In this document: positions 35,140 to 46,794 of the stretch, piece after piece
Position numbering within the stretch: position 1 is the first letter of the stretch
How the letters are laid out: each line of letters opens with the position of its first letter
Assembly (NCBI RefSeq): GCF_023856365.1
Contig: NC_064542.1
Coordinates: 17,894,863 to 17,958,862 of the forward strand
DNA: 64,000 nt
Origin: Brienomyrus brachyistius
Taxonomy: Eukaryota > Chordata > Actinopteri > Osteoglossiformes > Mormyridae
Direction of reading: 5' to 3'
Notes under the pieces: generated by a model
What the model saw: only the letters and a program-made list of their open reading frames with translations
What the model was told of the DNA's origin: nothing
Database searches by the model: none
Made by a program: the position numbers and the translations under genes

Positions 35140-35520
35140 CAAAGTCTGAACCTCTCCCAGCAACAAGCACTGATATGCAACAGAGGAGCTTAATCTGCCT
35201 GAGGTTGGCTTTATGAAACCGAGGGGGACAGAAGTTACCAGGTGAAAGGTCTGGCAAATGAGGACAGATTCAGCGAGATTTTCAATCAATTCAGCTGACA
35301 TATATTGTACACACATGCAGTTCCAGGGCGGACGAGGCCCATAAAGCTGGAATTTCTGAAAGCAGCTATGACAGAATTCAAAACAACAAGCGGCTGTTTA
35401 AAGCGATTTGACAGTGAAAGCAGCTGCCATGCCAGTGGGTGTGCCTGGCAACACTGTTCACTGGGACAGACCCAGCCTCTCACTGCAGCTCAGTATAATG
35501 AAACACTCTCAGCTCTATCA
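35140..35520. other. Candidate conserved noncoding block
   Basis: A long non-repetitive stretch of balanced composition, with overlapping short frames on both strands and no repeat hallmarks. Segments such as GAAGTTACCAGGTGAAAGGT and TTCAATCAATTCAGCTGACA look like clustered transcription-factor sites. The call is a judgement of texture only. Confidence 0.25.
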
Positions 35521-38270
35521 TAACAGCCTCTCAAAACAGCCCTTAGTATATAGCAAGCAATAGAAGTGGGTCATGGAAGAGGATTGTCTCTTTCGACAGC
35601 ATGAAGGTGTCCGAGCGGGAATGCCCGGTCCAGCCCATCCTGGTCTGTTCTGATGGGCTGAGTCACCCATTTCATTTATCCACCTCTTGGTGGTGTCTCC
35701 AGGACCCCTGAGCAGGCCGATGGGCCTGCAGACCTGTTCCACAGGCATGCGGTGGTCCTGCCAGGAGGCAGAGTTTCTCTGATCTTCCCTCAGTTGAACA
35801 TTGATTTATTGACCACTTTCAGCTTTTCAGCTAAAAATGATCCTCATCTGGGGGGGTATATTAAAATATTAGAATGTAAGATGCCTGCCCATTCCCCTAG
35901 GAACTGTTTTATTCATATATTTTCTAATATTTCTTTGTTAAGTAACAAGTCCCCAGCAAGTGTTGGCAAAAAAACTGTTTACTCTTGACTTAAAATTGCT
36001 TCTTTTGCATTCTGATCCGTGATTTGTTTTTTGGTGGGACCTGGCCAGTTTGCACAGACTTAATCACAGATAAGAGAACAACATGTGAATATTAACACCC
36101 ATATACTCTTATTACGGACTTTTTAATGCTCACCGTCTGTCTTTTGTATCCCAGCTCTAGCTGCGCATCTCACTGCATCTTTTGTGTACGATATTCTGTC
36201 ATTATTACTGCAAAACACATTGGTGTTTCCATATAAATGGAAATACTATACTTTCAAATTTGCACATTTTATATAAGAACAGCCAATTACCAGAAATAAA
36301 AAATGATGGTCAACTCAGGGCTAAGACTGGAAGAAACCTTGGTCGATGTGATCATTGAGTAGTTTGCCAGACTTCCAGCTGCTGCGCTAGTATGAAAATA
36401 TAGCTTTTACCTGATGAATAACAGGGCATGAATAGAAAATACACAGCGTCAATATCAAGCAAGTACGTCTGTTTTAACCAATGGCTCAGATGGAAACAAA
36501 ATACTAAGTAAAACACCCTAGGAGAAGTTTGAGGCCCCTTAACAATGCAGGCAATGCTTGTCACTGTTTCCCTCAAATCTAGGAGCTTCAAGCAGCCACT
36601 TGTTGATTTTTACTGCCATATTTACATACTGCAGACTCCCATCACATTTACTTGTCCTGTTATTTTCATGCTGCTGTGTTGTATTTATTATGCCTTTCAT
36701 TCCATTTCAAAATTTTTCTCAATAATGTATTTTTCCCCAAATTGCCTCCTCCCTACAAATAATGCATCCATTTCCTAGGGTCTCCTGAAATTTCCTTATT
36801 TTCAGCAGAATTATTGTTCCTTTCTTGGAAATAACATATGTAAGCCGAGCGCCTGTCCCAGCTAAAGCATTCTCAGTGTGTTCCCACCCTGTCCATTTAA
36901 TGCATGTCGGCTATAGTTAACATTGCATGTTCATGCTGGCATGGATTAAGGAAAATGCATCCCCTTCCCAGTTTACGTTCAATCCCAAATAATCCAAGGC
37001 CCAGTGAGCCTTCTTGAGTAAGAGGTCCATCAGGGGCCACAACGCACTGCAGCGGTATACAACAAAGAATCAAATAAACATTTACACCGGAGCAGTCCAC
37101 GATAAGAGACAAAAGAGCCAAACTAATACTGCATCACAGGGAAATAGCATCACTCAGCATCTTCATAGTGGAAAGTGCATACAGAAAAATAATTTACAGC
37201 TATTTTTTGTCACTCTCCAAGAAGCTCATTTGCATTAGCAAATCTCTTCCATTATTAACAGCAATTAACATAAATAAGTAAATAAAGTAACATAATTAGC
37301 ATGTCTGCACTTCAAGAGAGTGCAATTTATTAATTTGCTAAAACTTGTACGTGCTTTCTGCTAGCTGAAGCCTTTATACATATTAAAAATTACATTGACA
37401 TATTACTTCATTTTATAACAAACTCGGGGTTAACTTGGTTTGCCCATTCCGCATAGTGCCCAGTTCTAACACATGAAGTAGGAATTAAAAACAACAAACA
37501 GGAATCTTAGATGCTAAATAAGAAGGAAATTCATTGTCACATATTGTATTTCTATCACTTTGACAGCCAAAGTACCAAAATTAACATTGTGTAGAACATT
37601 TCATGTAACCGTTGGCATTGACTGAGGTGTGTAACCATGCGTTTTGAGTATGTACAGGTATCCTTATACCTCCACAGGGATTCTTACTGTGGGTATTCTC
37701 AATGCAGAGTTGATAATGTGCTCAACATCCAAAATACACTTCCGGAGTTGTGGTCCGGCATTCCAGCACAGTACAACAGTGCTCTTTGCAGGATGGTAAC
37801 TTTCAGAGCTAGTGGTCCACTACCAAATAACACGTGCTGTCATCAACCTGTCAAAACACTAGACCAATTAGTCAATCTTAAATATAAAACTTAAAACAAT
37901 GGAGTAATCATACCTCTAATGATAGTAATAACAAAATTTAACTGCTTATGATCATCACATGCAATATTTTAGTCCTGTAATAAATTTTGATTGGTATTCA
38001 TTAAGCTTTTGGAAATTAAATCTGATTACACAGATTGCAGTGTTTATTCTTGGATACAGACTGTAAAGATGGATTTAGCTGAAGGATGAACACTGAATTT
38101 GAAGAAATTTTAAATTTGCCGTGGTTAAACAACATTACCCTTTATTTGAGTTTTTGGTTGCAATTCATGCAAAATATTCCACATGTATTAGGTTGGAATA
38201 AAATAGGCTCTGCATCCTTTATTATTATTTTTTTTTAATTATGTGGAAATGGAGAAATGCTTCACCCATC
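35521..38270. other. Unannotated gene-poor stretch
   Basis: About 2.7 kb without recognised genes or dispersed repeats. The interval 37215-37420 contains octamer-like ATTTGCATTAGCAAAT and many TAATTA cores and could be regulatory. Open frames reach at most 85 codons and show no domains. Confidence 0.3.
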
Positions 38271-38274
38271 CCTC

Positions 38275-38400
38275 CATCAAGTTCTAATCCAGGCAGGGAC
38301 GGAGCTACAGGTGGAGCGGGGCCACTGCCCCTGGGCCCGGGCCCTCCCCTGGATCGTGGAGGGCCCTCCCCCCAGCAAAAGGAGGACCCTCCCATATACT
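38275..38400. repeat. GC-rich fish repeat fragment
   Basis: GACGGAGCTACAGGTGGAGC, GGCCACTGCCCCTGGGCCCG and GTGGAGGGCCCTCCCCCC resemble a short dispersed repeat seen in fish genomes. No second copy in the window confirms it. Confidence 0.4.
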
Positions 38401-38743
38401 AAATACACATAAAGTTATAATGATATAATTTCTCCAAAGCTCTTGACAGCTAGAACATAATATTTATACTTTAACTGTGACTTGCGATTTTATATTTCTG
38501 ACATTTTTGTATACATTCTTATTATGGTGGGTGTATGGTGTAATTTTTAATCTTTAGAAGAAAAAAATCATAAATATACACATATTTCTACCACAGGATA
38601 CCAAAACTACAGAGCCAGAGACTGAGTAGTTGATGATGTATTTTTATAATTTACTGGCTCAATTTGCACCTTAGGAATGTGTGGTATCTTAGGGTTTTGT
38701 TTTTTCACATTTTGTTTTTGTGTGTCAGGAGCGCTTGTTTTTG

Positions 38744-38913
38744 TTTTCGTGTTTTATTTTTGTTTTCTTTTTGCTTGTTTTCGTGTTTTATTTTTGTTTT
38801 TTTGTTTTCTTTTTGCTTGTTTTCGTGTTTTATTTGTTTTTTTGTTTTCTTTTTGCCTGTTTTCGTGTTTTATTTTTGTTTTTTTGTTTTCTTTTTGCCT
38901 GTTTTCGTGTTTC
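38744..38913 (+). repeat. T-rich minisatellite, unit 34-42 bp, about 4 copies
   Basis: TTTTCGTGTTTTATTTTTG starts at 38744, 38778, 38820, 38860 and 38902. Each full unit ends with TTTTCTTTTTGCyTG. The strand is almost free of A, giving strong purine/pyrimidine-like asymmetry. Overlapping phenylalanine-rich open frames in all three plus frames are artefacts. Confidence 0.92.
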
Positions 38914-39364
38914 GCACTTCAGTTCCATCATACAGTACAAATATCACAATGATCTCGTAATTTTCTGAAACGCAAATCCATATTCAGGGTTGGAAAATGT
39001 TTACCTAAGTTCCTAATTTTATAATTATGAATTGCAATTGCTTCTTCCACTATCAGCCCTGCCCCTTCAGGTCTCTTGAGCTCTCCATGTGGCGCTTTAA
39101 ACTGCTCAGAACTTGGTGACATTGAGATTTTCATTTTGTCAACACCCATTACCCACTAAAAACGTAACTTTCCCTACATAACTAGCGAATTATAAATACA
39201 GTGTTGAAGCTGTAAATGCGTAAATTGAAATTCGTAATCATACCCTTTGCATCAAAAACTCATATATTCGGATCCATAAATGTAAAATGAGGACCGAACT
39301 CATGAGACTTAGGTGGCAGGCATAAGCACTCATTTGCAACCCTGAATATGGATTTATATTTCAT
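38914..39364. other. Unannotated stretch
   Basis: Nothing recognised. Moderately AT-rich unique sequence. Confidence 0.3.
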
Positions 39365-40244
39365 AAAATTCCCACAAAGCTGAAAGCATACAATTGTCCA
39401 AAATGTCCAAAGCATTAAGAGCTGCCTTCACTAGAACTAAGAGGCTTAGCCTAACCCCTGAAAAACACCCCCATACCATTATCCCTCCTCCACCAAACTT
39501 TATAGTTGGCACACTGCAGTCAGGCAGGTAACGTTCTCCTCTCAGCCACGAAACCCAGACTTGTCCATCAGACTGCCAGACAGAGAAGTGTGATTCATCA
39601 CTTCACAGAAGACAAATCCACTGCACCAGAGTCCAGTGGCGGCGTGCTTTACACCACTATCCAATGCTTGGCGTTGCGCTTGGTGATGGGAGGCTTGCAT
39701 GCAGTGGACGGATCTGCACCCTATTATCACCTATTATATAAACTATTATAGACAGAGCCTGAGGACCCCACTGAGACCCAACCAAGAAATGATGCCCATG
39801 TCTGGTATAATTAAATGGCCAGCTGCTGTAAAGCCACAATGATGCTTTAACACCATATAATCCCATTTCATGAAGCTCCCTGTGCAAAGTTTTTGTGCTG
39901 GGGTTAATGCCAGAGGAAGTTTGGAATGCTGAAGTATTCCGGTGACTGTAACACACTATGCGGCTCAGCACTCGGTGACCCCGCTGTACGTGATCTGCCA
40001 TTTTGTTTCTGTTGTTTTTAATGTTTCCACTTTGCAATAATGCAGGGAAGAATTTTCACGAATAGCATCCTGTGACGGTAACACGATTGAATTGAATTGA
40101 AATGACCTATTCTTTAACAAATGTTAGTAAACCTGGCTGTATGCTAGGTGCTTGATTTTATACACCTGTGGCAATGGGTCTGTATGAAAGACCTGGATTC
40201 AATGATTAAGAGATGTGTCCCAATGCTTTTGTCCATATAATGTA
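39365..40244 (-). pseudogene. Tc1-type transposase, 3'-truncated and interrupted
   Basis: The minus-strand start at 40244 has a terminal repeat reading TACATTATATGGACAAAAGC. An N-terminal part follows (ADHVQRGHRVLSR; TKTLHRELHEMGLYG). After an interrupting repeat (39717-39860) the catalytic domain resumes: HFSVWQSDGQVWV, then SVPTIKFGGGGIMVWGCFSG and LDNCMLSALWEFYE at about 39370. GGGGIMVWGC is a hallmark of Tc1 transposases. Stops and frameshifts are present and the last third with the second terminal repeat is missing. Confidence 0.88.
39717..39860. repeat. Dispersed repeat G, copy 2, nested in the Tc1 pseudogene
   Basis: Tc1 homology stops at about 39716 and resumes at about 39861. Of the intervening 144 bp, 39759-39857 match 33892-33993. 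The left 40 bp is CTATTAT-rich. This orders events: Tc1 insertion first, repeat G later. Confidence 0.75.
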
Positions 40245-41844
40245 CTTCTCATGAGAAAAATGTGAATCAAAAAAAGGAAAAAAAAAGCAAAAATCACTAC
40301 AATTTTTCTTTTCCTCAGGGATTTCCCTCTGTTCAGGAGATAAGAGGACATAAGAGTAGGAAAGGCAGGGAAGAGAAAATCAATCAGTCTCGCATGGACA
40401 GCTATTAACTGTGATCCGTGGATGTAATTACCCAGATTGACTGGAATTGACTACAACGGCATGTTTTTAATTAAACGGTGCCCTAGGTATTCTTAGAGCT
40501 TTTAAAGTAAACGTGTACATTCCATTGCGAATTATAGGGGTGCAGTGCTTGATATGAGGTCTCCTAAACTGCCACCAAAAGACACAATACAAGGGTACCA
40601 CCACTAGCGTGTAACGATAAGGGCAGTGGAGCAGGCCCCTGTGGCATATTTCCTGATGGCCATGTTCCATAAGATGCTTGGTTTTTGCATAGGCAGCAGT
40701 GATGCACCAGCAGATATCCATCAGGGTTTTCTGTGCTCTCGATAGTGAGGCTTTGGCTAGCTAAAGCAGCGATGGTGCGATAGCATGTCTGTAGTTAGCG
40801 TGCTGTTTGAGGACACAGGACTGTAAGCTGAAGGTCGATGACTTAAGTGACAATACATGCCTTCCTGTAGTGCCATTGAGCAAAGCACTTAACGTGATTA
40901 ATGAAATGAAAAATACACCGCTGCATTAATGGGTATAATTGCAAGCTGTTTTGGCTAAAAGGCTGAGCAGTGAAATAATACAAACCTGCTGAGGCTCAGT
41001 CAGAACTGCAAAGGAGGAATTTACAATGCATCATGCTTTATCAACTCCTCAGACACCAGACGGCGATAAACTGCTCAAATGATTAGAACTGGAAAGAAAT
41101 ATTTTTTTTGATGGGCTTTTCATTTGAAGAAAGTTACATGAAGTTTGCCCATGGACATGTAGAGATATAACTGAATGAAATTAAAATGGATCCTGCAAAT
41201 CAGGAATTCTTACGCAGTTCTCGCTCTTCTTACCACTTTAATAAAAAAGCTATTTTAAGTGGCACTTTAGAGCAGGCCTCTGCCAAACCTCTTCAGGAAA
41301 CAGGTCTAGCAAGGCTGAATTTAAACGGAGAGCTGAGTACAGGAGACACTAACTGGATGACACAGCGATACATCACTTGTCTTCCGACTCCAGCTCGGCT
41401 TTAACCACCCACAGCAGAAGCTAAGATGTGGAGTGAGGAATTCTCTCACAAAGCTGTCAGAATCACTTAGTTACACAGATGGAGAAAAGCAAAGCAGGGA
41501 CCTGACACATGGAGCTGGAAAGCAGATCCCGGCGGAAGCACTCTGCCTTTGCTGCCGTTGCCCCAACAGGCGTGACTTGCCTTATGCCAAGTATCACTTG
41601 CTACTAAAAGGTTAATAATGAACAGAGGGCTGCTATATTAGGAGACAGGGGCCTGGCAAGATCACTCACGCCACACTGGCAAAAGGTGGCACACTGCATC
41701 ACATCATCCCAACAAACCAAACTATAAGCTTTTCCTGCTGACTTCCTAGCAGCTCTGAAGGCTTTTGTATCTCCCTCTCTGTGACCATCAGATCCGTTTG
41801 CTATCCTCCGGTTCATTTCATTTATGTTGCATGGTAACCGTCGC
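40245..41844. other. Unannotated stretch
   Basis: Contains short A-rich tracts near 40270-40290. A 72-codon plus frame (41186-41404) is the neatest open frame but shows no domain and no supporting splice signals. Confidence 0.3.
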
Positions 41845-42088
41845 TGAACAGGTAATAATAATAACTGATGCTTTATTGATCCCCATGGGAAAATTATCTT
41901 GCCTCCCTCGACTTGCTCTTTGTAGAGTAAGTTGTCCAAGAAGGGCAGACACCTGTAGCGGCACCCAGGGAGCTGGGGGTTAAGGGCCTTGCTCAGGGAG
42001 CCGCAGACCTGCTGAGACCGGGTTTGAACTGGACCATCTGATTACAGACACACCAGCTTAGCCCACAGAGCCACACGCTGCCCCCAAA
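41845..42088 (-). mobile_element. SINE family B, near full length
   Basis: Read on the minus strand: head GGCAGCGTGTGGCTCTGTGG with A-box-like sequence, B-box-like CCAGTTCAAACCCGGTC, linker CCCTGAGCAAGGCCCTTAAC, AGCTCCCTGGGTGCCG, and the 3' end CCCATGGGGATCAATAAAGC followed by a (TTA)n tail. It is the inverse of the plus-strand copy at 30655 and is better preserved. Confidence 0.88.
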
Positions 42089-42532
42089 CAGAGGATGTCC
42101 ACATTGCCATGGGTGACTGAATCTCAAAGGCCTAACTTTAAGAGAAGGGGGGCAGCATGCAGGAGCAGGGGGGTGACTAAGTCTGCAAAAGCCATTAGAC
42201 ACATCATGCCAGTCCTTCCACCCCTTCTGAATAGCCACTGTTTTAATGACAACGGTTTATAAGCTCCAGCACGTTTTAGACCAAACGTGACATTTAATTA
42301 ATTAATACTGCAAACTCTGGCTGATAAAATGAACTGGTTTAACCGCTATTACTGAGAGCCAAATAAAGAGGATAAGTAGATGGTCTGGGTAGTAAAAAAA
42401 CTGGAGTAATATCAGTGCAGTGCCATCACTGACACACACTGTCATTACAGCTGCATCAGCAGGCTTTAGGAAGCACATGAGAAAGCACTTCTTCTTTCCA
42501 AACACAGCGCTGTCCTTTTCGCAGATATATAA
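42089..42532. other. Unannotated stretch
   Basis: No feature recognised before the microsatellite cluster. Confidence 0.3.
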
Positions 42533-42620
42533 ACAGTATATATACACAGTGTACGTACAGTATATATACACAGTGTATGTACAGTATATATACACAGTGT
42601 ATGTACAGTATATATACACA

Positions 42621-42665
<45 letters not shown>

Positions 42666-42676
42666 TATATATATAA
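42533..42676 (+). repeat. 24-bp tandem repeat merging into (TA)n/(CA)n
   Basis: ACAGTATATATACACAGTGT starts at 42533, 42557, 42581 and 42605 (24-bp steps), then turns into (TA)n, (CA)n and (TA)n up to 42676. Overlapping tyrosine/isoleucine-rich open frames on both strands are artefacts. Confidence 0.95.
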
Positions 42677-43014
42677 GATAGAGACAGCTGACAGTAACAT
42701 TTATCTCTGTTGTTACATGTTATGGCTGCCATCTTTACCAACATACTGCCTGTCACTTGACTTTGATTGAAATTCTGATTCTGTTCTATGGTTTGGCTTG
42801 GTTAATAAATGACCACAGTTTTTACTCATATGTATAGTACCTGTGTACTGGTGACAAGTGATGTGATATTAAAAAGTAATTTGATTTGATCATGGACCTC
42901 TGCTTGATTCATTACAATGATATTGTAGCATTCACCAGTGAAGTTAGATAATAATATAGCAGTAACTGGTACATTTCCCTCATGTGGAAATTTTATTTTC
43001 ATCTCCTCCAACTT

Positions 43015-43137
43015 GCTTCAGGGAGCCGGGCGACAAGGGCCTTGCTGAAGGACCCAAAGATTTGCCAAGGCTGGGCATGAACCAGCAACCTTCTGGTCAG
43101 AGGCACAGAAGCTTAGCCCACTGAGCCACACGGGACT
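43015..43137 (-). mobile_element. SINE family B head and linker
   Basis: On the minus strand: GTGTGGCTCAGTGGGCTAAG is a clear A box, and AAGGTTGCTGGTTCATGCCC a B box. The CCTTCAGCAAGGCCCTTGTC linker follows. It stops before the characteristic tail and lies directly beside a family A tail. Confidence 0.8.
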
Positions 43138-43156
43138 ATGGAGCTTGTGGATCAGC

Positions 43157-43275
43157 AGTCCATCCATCCATTCATCCATCCATCCATTCATCCATCCATC
43201 CATCCATCCATCTGTACCTGCTTCTCCAATTTCAGGGATATGGGGGTCCGGAGCCTATCGCAGAGGCTATAGGTG
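43157..43275 (-). mobile_element. SINE family A tail with expanded (ATCC)n
   Basis: A (CATC)n-type microsatellite (43157-43212) runs into CTGCTTCTCCAATTTCAGGG and TATGGGGGTCCGGAGCCTAT, the tail block of family A. It is 5'-truncated, and the microsatellite has expanded from the SINE tail. Confidence 0.78.
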
Positions 43276-43682
43276 CAAAGCGGCAATGACAGCTCAAGAG
43301 CCTTTCACAGCAAAAAAAAATACGTATGCTACCAACATCAACCGCAAAACTGACAACTGATGCTTTTTTCCCCCTCTCTCTCTCTCTCTGTCTGTTCCTC
43401 TCGCTTTCTCTCTCACACTTTAATTACAGTTTGACAGAGTCACTGTGAAATATTAACAGGAATCTGCAGAACTGTTATAAACTTCAGCAAACCTTGGGCC
43501 AAGAAACGTATCAAATATCTGACGTGTGCAGAAAGGCCATAAATTTTTGATCTAGCGGAGATGCTATACCAGCAGACTGCCAATACTGTGTGAAGCTAAA
43601 ATGCTGCAGGAAGCTTAGGTGAGTAGCTAAGACAGAACAGTCTGTGGCGTAGAAGGATGCAGCACCACAGATCCACCAGCAC
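43276..43682. other. Unannotated with (CT)n run
   Basis: A (CT)n microsatellite lies at 43374-43390. The rest is unique sequence without open frames of note. Confidence 0.4.
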
Positions 43683-44189
43683 ACAAAGACACAGGCCGCA
43701 GGTACATACCGGCTGATATTATACCAGCAAACAAAGACACAGGCCGCAGGTACATACCGGCTGATATTTTACCAGCAAACAAAGACACAGGCCGCAGGTA
43801 CATACCGGCTGATATTTTACCAGCAAACAAAGACACAGGCCGCAGGTACATACCGGCTGATATTTTACCAGCAAACAAAGACACAGGCCGCAGGTACATA
43901 CCGGCTGATATTTTACCAGCAAACAAAGACACAGGCCGCAGGTACATACCGGCTGATATCATACCAGCAAACAAAGACACAGGCCGCAGGTACATACCGG
44001 CTGATATTTTACCAGCAAACAAAGACACAGGCCGCAGGTACATACCGGCTGATATTTTACCAGCAAACAAAGACACAGGCCGCAGGTACATACCGGCTGA
44101 TATTTTACCAGCAAACAAAGACACAGGCCGCAGGTACATACCGGCTGATATTTTACCAGCAAACAAAGACACAGGCCGCAGGTACATAC
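43683..44189 (-). repeat. 48-bp minisatellite, 10.5 near-identical units
   Basis: The unit is ACAAAGACACAGGCCGCAGG, TACATACCGGCTGATATTTT, ACCAGCAA (48 bp). Starts run in exact 48-bp steps from 43683 to 44163, with a final partial unit. Variation is almost confined to TTTTAC/TTATAC/TCATAC. The minus strand is open for 190 codons, repeating MYLRPVSLFAGKISAG, and a second minus frame is also open. High uniformity indicates recent expansion. No flanking protein homology was recognised, so I do not call it a gene. Confidence 0.96.
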
Positions 44190-44202
44190 TACTACACACA
44201 TA

Positions 44203-44235
44203 GGTATATGTGTGTAGGAGCTACACACATATACC
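44203..44235. repeat. Perfect 15-bp inverted repeat beside the minisatellite
   Basis: GGTATATGTGTGTAG (44203-44217) and CTACACACATATACC (44221-44235) are exact complements separated by GAG. The hairpin starts 14 bp after the last partial repeat unit. Confidence 0.95.
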
Positions 44236-44685
44236 TTTTTGTTCAGTCACAAGGAAACATGAAGCACCAAGAGTGTATACCATACATTCGCATTTAATAA
44301 ACTTAAGCCAGCAACATCAAAGATATTAAAATAACAGCAATCAGCATACAGTGATTTCAGGAAGCCAAATGAAAACTCTCTGAAGTACTGAGCAAGTGGA
44401 GGTTTACAATTCCTCATCCATTTATCAGTAAATGCCTCACGGAGAAATGATGGGGAATGTGTCTCATTTATGTGGAAAGGAAATGACAAATTGCCAGGAC
44501 AAAATTCTTCTCCACCAACTTCCCTAAGGCTGTTATGGGAGTCAAGGTTAAGATTTCAGGACCTGCTCCAAAGACAGTGTGGACCTCCAAGATTGGTGAC
44601 ATATATCCATTTTAACACAACTGTTCTGGGATGAGCCAAAAGATGCACTAGCTTGCAGGGCATAACATTCAGATTCAGATATACA
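44236..44685. other. Unannotated stretch
   Basis: No feature recognised. An 80-codon minus frame (44247-44489) has no domain. Confidence 0.3.
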
Positions 44686-44790
44686 CTACCAGTCAGACGT
44701 TTTAAACACCATAGGTTTTAGCGCTTTTTCATTTATTTAATAAACTGCAGAGGCTTGGGGGGTCACAGTACAATGTAAGCCAGTGGATAT
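44686..44790. mobile_element. Tc1-like terminus joined to a SINE fragment
   Basis: TACACTACCAGTCAGACGTT then TTAAACACC matches the common Tc1-like fish terminus (TACACTACCAGTCAAAAGTTT). From about 44751 it is replaced by GGCTTGGGGGGTCACAGTAC, the tail-side block of the 28945 SINE. The other terminus is not found. Confidence 0.6.
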
Positions 44791-46252
44791 GTGACTATTC
44801 TGCCAAAGGCTCGAATGAACAATCTATTGATCATAAGCAAAGACCAACCCCAGAGGCAGACTGTACCAAAACTGAAGCAACACCAAACAGTCAGTGGAAA
44901 GAAATGAGAAGTTTTGACACCTGATACCATTAAGACGATAACTCAAAAATTATTTCATGGTTCTTTTTTAAACTTTGCAGAGGCATTGTATGGGTGATGA
45001 ATTGGAACTGATTAGATTTTGAGAGTGATCACCCCAAACTTGAATCAACGCTGTGAAGGGAGAAAACAGGTAACATTTGACATTGTGAATTTGATAAGTC
45101 AAAAAGTATTCAATGGATCTTATTACTGTTTCATAAAAACACATTATATGGATAGATATCTACACCTGGTTTCATTTTCAGACAAATTCCCCCAAAAATG
45201 AAGCATCAGTGCTGTATGGGAACAAAAGAAGGAAATGGTAGCTGTAGAAGACACATAGCAATCGCACAAAATACTGCTATGTTGTTGCTGCACTGGACAA
45301 TACCACTGCAGCTGCTAGTATAGGTTGGGGCAGTGCTGCCATTCCTACAGCATCCTTTCGTATGCCTCAAGTTTTTAAGGTTTTCCTCCGAGATTCTAAG
45401 ATCCTGCCTCTTATCACTCAGACTTCCCTATGAAAGGCCTACAAGTTTCAACAACAAAGAACAATACACTCCATTTGCTTCACTCTCCCTGGCTCTAGAA
45501 CCTTGTCTACACAAACCTTCAGAGCACAGAAGCAGACTACCGCAAGCCTCAAGCAATGTTGGCTGCCCTCAGGAAAGAAAAGGACCGTGACTGAATCAGC
45601 TGTGAATGATGGCTTATTTCGATCAATGGCTCATTACATTCATCACAAAGTACGCTGATTGATAGAGTATCTTTTCCCTGAAAGAATCTCTAAGGGCTGC
45701 GAAGAAGGGTAATTGTGAATATGGTTGGCTGCCTTTTGTGATGCATGCTGGGATAATCCCTGGTCTTGCAGACAGAGAGTATCACTCAGGAATGAGCCAT
45801 TTTTGCAGTTTGATGCTCCCTTACTCCAGCATGATATGCTGAATTGCCAGTGCGAGTGGGGGCTAATTCACTGCTTCCCACCTGGAGACTGCATCTGGAT
45901 TTCTTTCCAGGGAAGGAAGGAATAAACAAAGATGACCAGGGTCATAGTGAGCATGAGGGCTCGTGATTCCTCTGGTGTGCAGTGATACATCAGATAGCAA
46001 AGACAGATTGACAAGAGCCTGCATCATTCTTCCAGTCTGACTTATGTCCACAGTCAGGAAGGGGCCAACAAATCATGAATATCAGGTATGAAACCGATCA
46101 GGTATGTCAGTGTCACATTAAGCAGGTGCCCCTCCAAGCCCTTCCTGGACAGCATTGCAAAAGGGGCCTCAGGTTTTCTTCTCACAAATCATCCAGGGCA
46201 ATTAGCACATAACTGCTTAAGAAAGCACAGGGATGTGATATATTGGAAGGTG
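44791..46252. other. Unannotated stretch
   Basis: Short open frames only (85 codons, 45333-45590, plus). No recognised domain or dispersed repeat. Confidence 0.3.
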
Positions 46253-46408
46253 GTACAGGAGGTGCATACTAGCACACTGCTGAAACGACCCACAGAGGTG
46301 CAGGAGCTGCATATTAACACACTGCTGAACAACCCATACAGATACAGGAAGTGTGTATTAGCACACTGCTGAAATGACCCACACAGGTGCAGGAGCTGCA
46401 TATTAGTC
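46253..46408 (+). repeat. 45-bp tandem repeat, about 3.4 units
   Basis: TAGCACACTGCTGAA-type motifs recur at 44-45-bp steps, each followed by (C)CCACAnAGGTGCAGGAGCTGCAT or a variant. Units 1 and 3 are nearly identical while unit 2 is diverged, which suggests conversion or duplication across the middle unit. Confidence 0.85.
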
Positions 46409-46794
46409 TGGATGGGAGCTGCCCAAACAAACCTTAGAGGTGATACAGTGATTCTCAAACCCCATTTGTTACACTTAAGGCTAAAAGTTGATTACAGCAT
46501 GTTACACTCGCTGACATATACAGTACAAACAATAGATATTTAGTCTTCAAATGATGCAAATTCACACCCAAGTCAGATGAGTTGATATGGTAAATTGTGT
46601 TACGAATAAACACCTCGACTAACCGATGATCTACAATAATGTCATTGATCTGCCCTGGGAATCATATAATTAATTTCTAACAGCATCATTGAGTATAAAA
46701 CTGCAGTGCCTGCAAGCTCTCCGTTTAGGGTGGAGGCTTTGGCCTGATGTCTGTATTACGTCAGAGGTGCCGTATTCAGGTGCAGGACTCAATT
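46409..46794. other. Unannotated stretch
   Basis: Unique AT-rich sequence with nothing recognised. Confidence 0.3.

Noticed and set aside
38664..38968. Phenylalanine-rich putative membrane proteins
   Set aside because: They arise from a T-rich minisatellite and are open in all three plus frames.
39542..39730. 62-codon minus ORF as a separate small protein
   Set aside because: It is an out-of-frame reading of the Tc1 transposase remnant.
42302..42770. Tyr/Ile-rich ORFs on both strands
   Set aside because: Translations of TA/CA microsatellite and a 24-bp tandem repeat.
43627..44199. 190-codon minus-strand ORF as a real repeat-protein gene
   Set aside because: It consists almost wholly of the 48-bp minisatellite, has no recognisable flanking domain, and a second frame is equally open.
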